Positions 1-5,154 of a stretch of DNA of 5,154 bases are shown one piece after another. The DNA comes from Phycisphaera mikurensis NBRC 102666 (GTDB lineage: Bacteria; Planctomycetota; Phycisphaerae; Phycisphaerales; SM1A02), in assembly GCA_945870475.1 (NCBI GenBank), contig CAMBSR010000165.1, positions 1 to 5,154 on the forward strand, in the 5' to 3' direction. Within the stretch, counting starts at the first letter, position 1. The number at the start of each line of letters is the position of its first letter. The notes under the pieces are model-generated. The model ran no database searches. It worked only from the letters and a program-made list of their open reading frames with translations, and was not told the DNA's origin. A program made the position numbers and the translations under genes.

Positions 1-35
1 GGGGCACGGGCGGCGCCATGCCGCCCGCCCCGCAA

Positions 36-60
36 GGCGACGGGGCCAGTCCCCTGCGCC
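36..60. repeat. Hairpin repeat copy 1 (REP-like)
   Basis: This is an imperfect 25-nt inverted repeat. The inner stem is GGGG/CCCC around a CCAGT loop, then an AC/TG internal mismatch, then an outer stem GGCG (36-39) pairing with CGCC (57-60). It is preceded by CAA and followed by A, as in the other copies. The central 21 bases (38-58) are identical in all three copies, but the outer two pairs are G-C here and C-G in the others, a compensatory change. Small GC palindromes of this kind resemble REP elements mobilised by RAYT transposases; that relation is inference. No T-tract follows, so it is not an intrinsic terminator. Confidence 0.85.
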
Positions 61-95
61 AATGGAATCTCTCGAACGCCTCACCGCTCACGCAA

Positions 96-120
96 CCCGA
101 CGGGGCCAGTCCCCTGCGGG
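96..120. repeat. Hairpin repeat copy 2 (REP-like)
   Basis: This copy has the same inner stem, loop and internal mismatch as copy 1, with outer stem CCCG (96-99) pairing with CGGG (117-120). It starts 60 bases after copy 1 and is again preceded by CAA and followed by A. Similarity to copy 3 extends on the right into GGACCGGT versus GGATCGGT, so copies 2 and 3 are closer relatives of each other than of copy 1. Confidence 0.85.
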
Positions 121-149
121 ACCGGTCTCAGCGACCGCACCGCGCACAA

Positions 150-174
150 CCCGACGGGGCCAGTCCCCTGCGGG
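150..174. repeat. Hairpin repeat copy 3 (REP-like), abutting gspJ
   Basis: This copy is identical to copy 2 across all 25 bases and starts 54 bases after it. It ends four bases before the GTG proposed as the gspJ start (179), so it occupies the place where a ribosome binding site would lie. A hairpin in the mRNA here could shield or position the start codon; that is inference. Confidence 0.85.
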
Positions 175-178
175 ATCG

Positions 179-811
179 GTGTCCCGCGCCTTCACCCTCC
201 TCGAAGCCCTCATCGCCGTCGGCATGATGGTCCTCCTCCTCGGCGCCCTCGCCATGTTCGTGGAGGACCTCTCGCGCACCCGCCAGTTCGTCGCGCGCAC
301 CGCCGCCGAGACCCGCTCCGCGGACGCGCTGTTCGGCGCGCTCGAGGCTGCGCTGCAGACCGCTGTGGTGGACGGCGGAAACCGCGGCGCCGGCGTGACC
401 GGCACCGATCGTTCCATCCGCGTCCTCTCCTCGCGCACGGATGCCGGCAGCGGCAGTGTCGCTGAGCTCGCGCGCGCCGCGTTCTCGCCGCTCTCCGCCA
501 CGCAGGTCGACCAGAACGGTGCGAACATCACCATCGGCCGTGGCGGCGTCTCCAGCACGCTGCCTGCCACCGTGCGCGCCATGCGCGTGCGCTACTGGTA
601 CGACGGTGGCTGGGGCGATTCGTTCGATTCGCTGAATGCCGGGACGCTCCCCGCGGTGGTGGAAGTCGGCCTCTGGTTCGGCGCCACGCAGGCCGGTGAC
701 GAGGAAGAGCTCGGCGCGCCCGATCGGGTGCGCGCGATCGCCGTGCCCGATGCCGCGGGCGCCGAGGCTGATTTCCCCGCGAAGGTCCCCGCAACGGAGG
801 CCATGCGATGA
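179..811 (+). CDS. gspJ: GspJ-like minor pseudopilin of the type II secretion system
   Basis: This is probably the minor pseudopilin GspJ (PulJ family), which with GspI and GspK forms the tip of the periplasmic pseudopilus that pushes substrates through the secretin. From GTG 179 it is 210 residues, a normal size for the family. It has a short leader MSRA, prepilin-peptidase cleavage before FTLLE (Phe +1, Glu +5), then a hydrophobic helix of about 20 residues ending near FVEDL. The residue before the cut is Ala rather than the usual Gly. Residues about 135-167 (MRVRYWYDGGWGDSFDS, then LPAVVEVGLWF) match the tryptophan-rich strand and LP-x-VE strand typical of GspJ. The frame is open to the window edge. 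ATG 62 would give a 43-residue leader made mostly of translated hairpin repeats, so GTG 179 is preferred, although its only nearby purine run, GGGA, is very close. The gene overlaps gspK by ATGA. The pseudopilin call is firm; the J assignment rests on the motif and gene order. Confidence 0.85.
   Translation: MSRAFTLLEALIAVGMMVLLLGALAMFVEDLSRTRQFVARTAAETRSADALFGALEAALQTAVVDGGNRGAGVTGTDRSIRVLSSRTDAGSGSVAELARAAFSPLSATQVDQNGANITIGRGGVSSTLPATVRAMRVRYWYDGGWGDSFDSLNAGTLPAVVEVGLWFGATQAGDEEELGAPDRVRAIAVPDAAGAEADFPAKVPATEAMR
796..800 (+). promoter_or_regulatory. Shine-Dalgarno site for gspK
   Basis: GGAGG lies inside the end of gspJ, seven bases before ATG 808. It settles the gspK start at an ATGA overlap rather than the out-of-frame ATG at 803, and suggests translational coupling of gspJ and gspK. 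Confidence 0.8.
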
Positions 812-2943
812 GCGCTTCGCATGGAACCTCTGTCGTCCGCTCCGCCGCTGCGCGCCGTGTCCGTGCGTCCCACGCGCATCGCCGCGGCGTCCTCATGCTT
901 GCTGTCCTCGTGGTGCTTGCGGTGGCCGCGCTTGTTGCCGGCGGGCTGATGGCCGCGTCCGAAGCGGAGCACGCCGGACTCACCGCCATGCGCGATCGCA
1001 CGCAGCAGCGCGCGATCGCGTGGAGCGGATGCCAGGCAGTGACGGCGCTCCTTTCCGCGCAGCGCCAGAGCGTGGCCGACGGCGAGGTGCCGGAACTCCC
1101 CGAGCAGATCCTCCTCTTCGAGGCCGACGGCGCACAGGCGATGGCACTCCTGCTGCCGGTGGGCCCGGCCGGGGAGCGGCTCGTCCCGGAGGGCGGCAAG
1201 TTTCCGCTCGTGGGCCTCGACCCTGCGTATCTCGAGGCGACCGGCGTGGTTGACCAGGCCGCGGCCTCTGCCGCGGTGGCGCGCGGTGGCCAGGCCGACG
1301 CCATCGAGGCGATCGTGCAGCCCGATGCCGGACTCACCGCGGATCGCGTGATCGGCCCGGTGGCCTCGGGCATTGCCGCCGGCGTGCGCAAGCTGCAGGA
1401 CAGTTCATCGACCGGCGGCGTGCGCGGCGCCATCGCGGCGCGCGTGCGGCCGCTGGTCGTGGCGGACGTGGCCACGCCGTTCGCCGCGCCGCGTGCGCTT
1501 GGCGTGGGTGTCGGCGGCATCACCGCGCGCGAGCCGGTGGGCGCGTGGCGCACCGAGGCGATGGCCGCCATCGACGCGCACGCCGGCCCTGGAATCGCCG
1601 AGAAAATGCGCGCCGCGCTCGGCGACGAAGCGCCCGCAAACCAAGGCGCACTCGTGAAGGCCATGCGCACGGCGAACGTGCCGGTCGATCGCTGGGGCGC
1701 CGTGCTCGACGCGGTGGTTGCCGGCAACGAAGCCGTCGAACGCGGCCAGGTGGACGTCTCGTCCGCGCCGGAGGAAGTGCTGCGCGCCATCCCCGCCATT
1801 GGTGCCGAGCGCGCGGCAAAGATGGTGCAGGCGCGCGCATCGCTGGGGCCGGCAGAGCGCTCGCAGGTTTCATGGCCGGTCACCTCCGGCGCACTCACGC
1901 CCGAGGAATTCGAGGCCGCCGCGCCGAGCCTCTGCGCACGCAGCTGGCTGTGGCGCGCGCGCGTTGCCACGGGCGTCGTCGATCGCATGCAGGACGGCAG
2001 CGCGATGCACGGCATCGAGGTCTGGGAAGTGGTCATCGACCTTGGCGAGTCGCCCGCGCGCTTCGCCAGCATCCGCGACTGCACGTTGCTTCCGGTGGCC
2101 ACCGCGCTTGCGGAGCAGGAGCGCACCGAGCGCGAATCGCGCGGCGAGAAGGTGCGACCGGACTCCAAGGAGGTGGTGGACGCGGAAGCGATGAGCGGCG
2201 GCGACGACGCGCCGGATGCGGACGCGCTCGCCGATGCCGTGGTGAATCCGCCCGCGAGCGAACGCCCGGATGCCGCCCCCGACCTGGGCGAGGAATCCGC
2301 CGATTCACCCGACAACCTGCTGGCGAACAACGACAAGAACCCCCGCGCCTGGAAGCGCCCGACGTGGAATTCCGCCGCCGACGAGGCCAGCCGCCGCGCC
2401 ATCGAGGATCGCCAGGCGCAGGACGATGCCAAGCGCGACGCGCAGCGCGCCGCCGCCGACCGCCGCACATGGAAGCCCGCCGAGGAACCGAAGCAGGGCA
2501 GCGCGAACCGCACGTGGGAAACGCTCGCCGACCGCGAGCGCAAGGAGCGCGAGACGCGCTCGAAGGAATGGGAGACGCTCGGCGATCGCGAGAAGAAGGA
2601 CCGCGCTTCGCGTTCCAAGGAATGGGAGACGCTTGCATCGCGCGAGCAGAAGGAGCGCGCGGTGCGTTCGAAGGAATGGAAGTCGCTGTTCCAGCGCGAA
2701 CGCGAGGAGCGCGATGCGCGTGACGCAGCAGAGCTGGCCAGGCGCGAAGCGCAGGCCAGGGACGCAAGCTCGAAGTTCCACTGGAAGCAGTGGGACGATC
2801 CGATGAACGAACCGGGATCGGACTCCTCGGTTGCATCCCGCGGGGACGATCCCGGTAGGGATCAGGAGCGGACGGCGTCATCCGGTTCCTCGACAGGTGG
2901 GCTGTCGGGACGATGGCGCCGACGCAGTGATCCCGGCCAGTAA
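808..2943 (+). CDS. gspK: GspK-like minor pseudopilin with long charged repeat tail
   Basis: This is a GspK-like protein, the large minor pseudopilin thought to cap the pseudopilus tip. A basic leader ends HRRG (residues 24-27), followed by VLMLAVLVVLAVAALVAGG; cleavage after Gly27 is predicted, and the Glu at +5 is absent, as is usual for GspK. An EGGKF segment (128-132) corresponds to the family's GK motif. Residues 315-332 (VDVSSAPEEVLRAIPAIG) are the family's VNTAP-x-x-VL-x-x-LPGI helix-hairpin-helix stretch. The recognisable core ends near residue 443. The protein is 711 residues, about twice a usual GspK of roughly 320-350. The excess is an acidic, probably disordered linker (about 444-511), a Trp-dotted highly charged segment (512-662) containing four 18-residue repeats, and a Ser/Gly-rich end. 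The tail should lie in the periplasm. Start ATG 808 has a strong GGAGG. K is well supported by fold motifs and its place between J and L; the tail's role is unknown. Confidence 0.88.
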   Translation: MSASHGTSVVRSAAARRVRASHAHRRGVLMLAVLVVLAVAALVAGGLMAASEAEHAGLTAMRDRTQQRAIAWSGCQAVTALLSAQRQSVADGEVPELPEQILLFEADGAQAMALLLPVGPAGERLVPEGGKFPLVGLDPAYLEATGVVDQAAASAAVARGGQADAIEAIVQPDAGLTADRVIGPVASGIAAGVRKLQDSSSTGGVRGAIAARVRPLVVADVATPFAAPRALGVGVGGITAREPVGAWRTEAMAAIDAHAGPGIAEKMRAALGDEAPANQGALVKAMRTANVPVDRWGAVLDAVVAGNEAVERGQVDVSSAPEEVLRAIPAIGAERAAKMVQARASLGPAERSQVSWPVTSGALTPEEFEAAAPSLCARSWLWRARVATGVVDRMQDGSAMHGIEVWEVVIDLGESPARFASIRDCTLLPVATALAEQERTERESRGEKVRPDSKEVVDAEAMSGGDDAPDADALADAVVNPPASERPDAAPDLGEESADSPDNLLANNDKNPRAWKRPTWNSAADEASRRAIEDRQAQDDAKRDAQRAAADRRTWKPAEEPKQGSANRTWETLADRERKERETRSKEWETLGDREKKDRASRSKEWETLASREQKERAVRSKEWKSLFQREREERDARDAAELARREAQARDASSKFHWKQWDDPMNEPGSDSSVASRGDDPGRDQERTASSGSSTGGLSGRWRRRSDPGQ
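2509..2724 (+). repeat. Four 54-bp tandem repeats coding an 18-residue motif in gspK
   Basis: Four consecutive units (2509-2562, 2563-2616, 2617-2670, 2671-2724) encode residues 568-585, 586-603, 604-621 and 622-639. The pattern is roughly KEWETL-x-DRE-x-KERxxRS. Trp falls at 570, 588, 606 and 624, exactly 18 apart. Units 2 and 3 are closest, sharing the 17-base run AAGGAATGGGAGACGCT at 2563-2579 and 2617-2633, so they probably duplicated most recently. Unit 4 has drifted most (KEWKSLFQREREERDARD). Dense alternating Arg/Lys and Glu/Asp without Pro or Gly-rich breaks predicts a long single alpha helix or coiled coil. Confidence 0.9.
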
Positions 2944-4429
2944 TACCTTGAAGTCACAGGCAGCGATCGATCTCGGCCACCGGCGCCTGCGCGCGGTGGA
3001 GGCAGTCATTGAACGCGGGCGCGCCACGGTGGTGCGCTCCGTGGACGTGGCATTGCCGGACGACGTGGCCGACGCGCCGGATGCCGAGCGCGGCGCGTTC
3101 GTCGCCGCCACCCTGCGCGATGCCGGCTTCACCGCGGGCCGCGCCACGTGGACCATCGCCCGCGACCGGCTTTCGTTCAAGCGTCTTGCCCTTCCCGGCG
3201 CGGAGCCGCACGAGCTTGCCGGCATGGTCCGCCTGGCCATGCTGCGCGAGGCGGCCGTGGGCATGGACGCGGTGGTGGACTTCGTTCCCGCGGGTGCCGA
3301 TGCATGGGCCGTGGCGGCATCTGCCAAGGAGATCGAATCGGTGCGCGCGGTGGCTGCCGCGGCGCGCATCGGCGTGGAACGCATCGCCCCGCGCACGTTC
3401 GGCATCGCGTACCTGCTGGAGACGCTGCCCACGCGTCCCGGCGTGGACGCCGATGCACCGGACGCGGCGGTGGACCTCACCGGCGATGCACTCGAATTGC
3501 TCGTGGCCGGCCGTGACGGCCTGCGCGCCACGCGCGGCACCGCGGTCACCGGCACCGGCAACGAGGCCAGCACGACCGAGGCGCGTCGCTCGTGGACCGC
3601 GTTCCGCCTGCAGCAGCCCGACCAGCGCCCGGTGGCGATCGACGTGATCGGCCCGGCCGACGTGGCGCTCGGCGTGGTGGCTGCGCTCTCCGTGGAAACG
3701 GGCCTGCCCGTCTCGCGCCTCGACACGCACCCCGACGTGCGCTGCACCGAGGACCCCGGCGCGGCGTGGCCGCTCGTCGGCCTCCTCCTCGAGGGTGCGC
3801 GCAAGCGTGCATGCATCGACCTTGCCGACCCGCGCCGCGCGCCCGACATGGCGGCGCGTCGCCGCATGCGCGCCTACGCGGTGATCGCCATCCTTGGCCT
3901 GGCCTACGCCATCGGCTGGACCATCGGCCGCAAGGAGCGCGCCACCATCGATGCGCGCCGCACCGAGCTGCGCGCCACGGCCGACGGCGCGCTCGCCGAG
4001 CATCGCGCGTACCGCCGCGACGAACTGCGCGCGCGCCACCTGGATGCGTGGATGGCCGCCGATCCGGCGTGGCTCGACTCCATGCTCTACCTGTCCGGCT
4101 TCGCACCGGATGCATCGCGCGTGGTGCTTGCCGGCTGGAACGGCCAGGCGATGGCCGACGAGGCGGTGCTTGCGAAGGACGGCAGCATGAAGGTGCCGGG
4201 CGATGCGCGCATTGCCCTCACCGCCGAGGCCGCCGACCGCGCCACTGCCGACGCGCTGCGCGAATCGCTTGTTTCCAAGCGTGATTTCACCGTGCGCTCC
4301 ACCAGCACCGAGGGCAAGGCCGGGCGCCGCCTGCCGGTGGCGGTGGAACTGGCCATCGAGGGCGAGGACGGCCCACCCGTCGCTCGCCCGGCAAACGCCG
4401 CGGTCTCGCGCCGTGGAGGTGCTCGATGA
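2927..4429 (+). CDS. gspL: GspL-like inner-membrane protein (PilM-like domain, one TM helix, PilN-like domain)
   Basis: This is probably GspL, which recruits the GspE ATPase to the inner membrane and partners GspM. From GTG 2927 it is 500 residues. Residues 13-24 (AIDLGHRRLRAV) resemble the first nucleotide-site strand of PilM/actin-like proteins (IDxGxxxxKAVE). Residues 182-207 (DLTGDALELLVAGRDG onward) and 241-262 (IGPADVALGVVAAL) match second-lobe elements, but the usual Gly-Gly is Gly-Pro. One membrane helix lies at about 316-334, followed by a charged coiled-coil-like stretch and a periplasmic PilN-like ferredoxin-type domain (about 371-490; WLDSMLYLSGFAPDASRVVL). GspL is in effect a PilM-PilN fusion, which this matches. 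The start is uncertain: ATG 2831 would overlap gspK by 113 bases with an Arg/Pro-rich shadow leader; GTG 2897 and TTG 2948 are also in frame; none has a Shine-Dalgarno site. It overlaps gspM by ATGA. Confidence 0.82.
   Translation: MIPASNTLKSQAAIDLGHRRLRAVEAVIERGRATVVRSVDVALPDDVADAPDAERGAFVAATLRDAGFTAGRATWTIARDRLSFKRLALPGAEPHELAGMVRLAMLREAAVGMDAVVDFVPAGADAWAVAASAKEIESVRAVAAAARIGVERIAPRTFGIAYLLETLPTRPGVDADAPDAAVDLTGDALELLVAGRDGLRATRGTAVTGTGNEASTTEARRSWTAFRLQQPDQRPVAIDVIGPADVALGVVAALSVETGLPVSRLDTHPDVRCTEDPGAAWPLVGLLLEGARKRACIDLADPRRAPDMAARRRMRAYAVIAILGLAYAIGWTIGRKERATIDARRTELRATADGALAEHRAYRRDELRARHLDAWMAADPAWLDSMLYLSGFAPDASRVVLAGWNGQAMADEAVLAKDGSMKVPGDARIALTAEAADRATADALRESLVSKRDFTVRSTSTEGKAGRRLPVAVELAIEGEDGPPVARPANAAVSRRGGAR
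4415..4419 (+). promoter_or_regulatory. Shine-Dalgarno site for gspM
   Basis: GGAGG lies within the last codons of gspL, six bases before ATG 4426. It fixes the gspM start at an ATGA overlap and indicates coupled translation of the interacting GspL and GspM proteins. Confidence 0.8.
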
Positions 4430-5154
4430 GCGCCGCCACCGAGACCATCGCGCGCCTGCGCAGCCGGTTCGACGCGCTCGTCCCGGTGCGGATGCGCGCG
4501 CCGCTCGTATTCGCGGGCGCAGCGCTCGTTGCCGGCACGCTTGGCTGGCTCGTGCATTCGGGTCGCGTCACCTCGCTCTCCGGCTTCGATCGTGCGGCCG
4601 TGAACGCCGACATCGAGCGCAGCAGCGACTTCCTCCGCTCGGTACGCGCCCAGCGCGAGAAGCGCGGCGAGCTCGACAAGCGCCTGGCCGCCGCGGTGAA
4701 CCGCACGCTCGGCGAGCGCACCGACGCCGTCGACACCGCGCTCCGCGCGCGCCTCAACCGCATCGCCGAGGAAACCGGCGTGCGCGACCTCATGGTGGCC
4801 ACCAACGCCGCAGTGGAGCGGAAGTCGCCGGCGCGGCAGGAAATGGTGCGCCTCGGGCTCACGCGCGCGCAGCGCGACGAGCCGGACTTCGTGGAACTGC
4901 GCGCCACGCTCGCGGGCGAGGGCGCCGCCGACCAGGTGCTGCGCCTCGTGCATCGCATCGCGGTCGACCCGATGCTGAAGCGCGTCGAGGCGCTGCGCCT
5001 TGACCCGGTGAAGGACGGCAGCCGCATCCGCGTCACCATCCGCCTGAGCACCGTGTTCGTGCCCGGGAGCGAGCCCGCGGCGCTTCCCGGCGCGCCCAGC
5101 GCGGAGGCGATCGCGTCGTTCTCCAAGTACGCGGGCCTCGCGGCGCGCAACCCG
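4426..5154 (+). CDS. gspM: GspM/PilO-like inner-membrane protein, 3' end outside window
   Basis: This reading frame has no stop before the window edge; 243 residues are visible. It is probably GspM (PilO-like), the bitopic partner of GspL in the inner-membrane platform. A short basic cytoplasmic stretch is followed by one membrane helix (about 25-43, APLVFAGAALVAGTLGWLV), a charged helical coiled-coil-like stretch (about 59-93), and an alpha/beta region (about 155-217: FVELRATLAGEG, DQVLRLVHRIAVDPMLKRVEAL, RIRVTIRLSTVFV) with the strand-helix-strand order of the PilO/GspM ferredoxin-like domain. The start has a good GGAGG. It is already longer than many GspM proteins (roughly 160-200 residues). 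The visible end, SKYAGLAARNP, follows a Pro/Ala linker and may lead into a further domain. Weak sequence conservation is normal for GspM, so the call rests on architecture and position after gspL. PilO is the main alternative name. Confidence 0.78.
   Translation, partial: MSAATETIARLRSRFDALVPVRMRAPLVFAGAALVAGTLGWLVHSGRVTSLSGFDRAAVNADIERSSDFLRSVRAQREKRGELDKRLAAAVNRTLGERTDAVDTALRARLNRIAEETGVRDLMVATNAAVERKSPARQEMVRLGLTRAQRDEPDFVELRATLAGEGAADQVLRLVHRIAVDPMLKRVEALRLDPVKDGSRIRVTIRLSTVFVPGSEPAALPGAPSAEAIASFSKYAGLAARNP

Larger units (their letters stand above)
3..227 (+). other. Possible C-terminal tail of an upstream ORF through the hairpin repeats
   Basis: This frame is open from the window edge to the TGA at 225-227 and reads each hairpin repeat as DGASPLR. 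If an upstream gene (gspI would be expected from operon order) used this frame, it would end with a Pro/Ser-rich tail overlapping the start of gspJ by about 49 bases. Against this, the other two forward frames are also stop-free here, the translation is low-complexity, and nothing in it resembles a pseudopilin. The sequence before position 1 is needed to decide. It is recorded as a candidate only. Confidence 0.2.

Noticed and set aside
36..174. CRISPR array
   Set aside because: There are only three copies of a 25-nt palindromic repeat, the flanking coding frame stays open, the intervals (35 and 29 bases) differ, and no cas gene is visible.
150..178. Intrinsic terminator
   Set aside because: The hairpin has no following T-run on either strand, and it lies directly in front of a gene in an operon.
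62..178. ATG 62 as the gspJ start
   Set aside because: It gives a 43-residue leader made mainly of translated repeats and has no Shine-Dalgarno site. It is not excluded, only less likely than GTG 179.
528..2618. A 696-codon open frame on the - strand antisense to gspJ/gspK
   Set aside because: It is a mirror of GC-rich codon bias in gspK. Its translation is Ser/Arg/Ala-rich, has no recognisable domain, and the sense strand carries clear family motifs.
1545..2723. A 392-codon + strand frame inside gspK
   Set aside because: Its product is Arg/Gly/His-rich low-complexity sequence typical of an out-of-frame reading of GC-rich coding DNA.
2831..2926. ATG 2831 as the gspL start
   Set aside because: It overlaps gspK by 113 bases, the added 32 residues are Arg/Pro-rich without family similarity, and there is no ribosome binding site.
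2878..4039. Long - strand open frames opposite gspL (2878-3867 and 2954-4039)
   Set aside because: They have no domain signature and a shadow-like composition, and lie opposite a gene with a membrane helix and PilM/PilN-like architecture.

Overview
The window is very GC-rich and gene-dense, with all supported coding on the + strand. It holds the J-K-L-M end of a type II secretion (general secretion pathway, gsp) operon. The calls rest on N-terminal pseudopilin signatures, a helix-hairpin-helix segment in the K protein, actin-like plus single-pass membrane architecture in the L protein, the membrane-anchored L/M pair, and the canonical gspJ-gspK-gspL-gspM order. The organism should be a high-GC diderm bacterium. 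The RAFTLLE-type prepilin motif, frequent lack of Shine-Dalgarno sites, divergent Gsp proteins and GC-hairpin repeats suggest a planctomycete, perhaps Phycisphaerae. That placement is inference; other high-GC diderms are not excluded.

Layout. Positions 1-178 hold three copies of a 25-nt imperfect hairpin repeat (36-60, 96-120, 150-174). The third ends four bases before the likely start of gspJ. The strand is stop-free in all three forward frames here, so the end of the upstream gene (expected gspI) cannot be fixed. Then come gspJ (179-811), gspK (808-2943, with a very long charged C-terminal tail), gspL (about 2927-4429, start uncertain) and gspM (4426 to beyond the window end). The J/K and L/M junctions are ATGA overlaps with a good GGAGG site, so these pairs are probably translationally coupled. 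The K/L junction has no Shine-Dalgarno site and no plausible ATG start.

How the genes work together. GspJ and GspK are minor pseudopilins that, with GspI, form the tip complex priming the periplasmic pseudopilus. GspL and GspM are inner-membrane partners that link the cytoplasmic GspE ATPase to the assembly platform.

The most unusual items are two. The hairpin repeats show paired compensatory changes in their outer stem, so the fold seems to be conserved. The GspK tail carries four exact-length 18-residue repeats, with Trp every 18 residues, which matches five turns of an alpha helix. No promoter, terminator, RNA gene, CRISPR array or insertion sequence could be supported.
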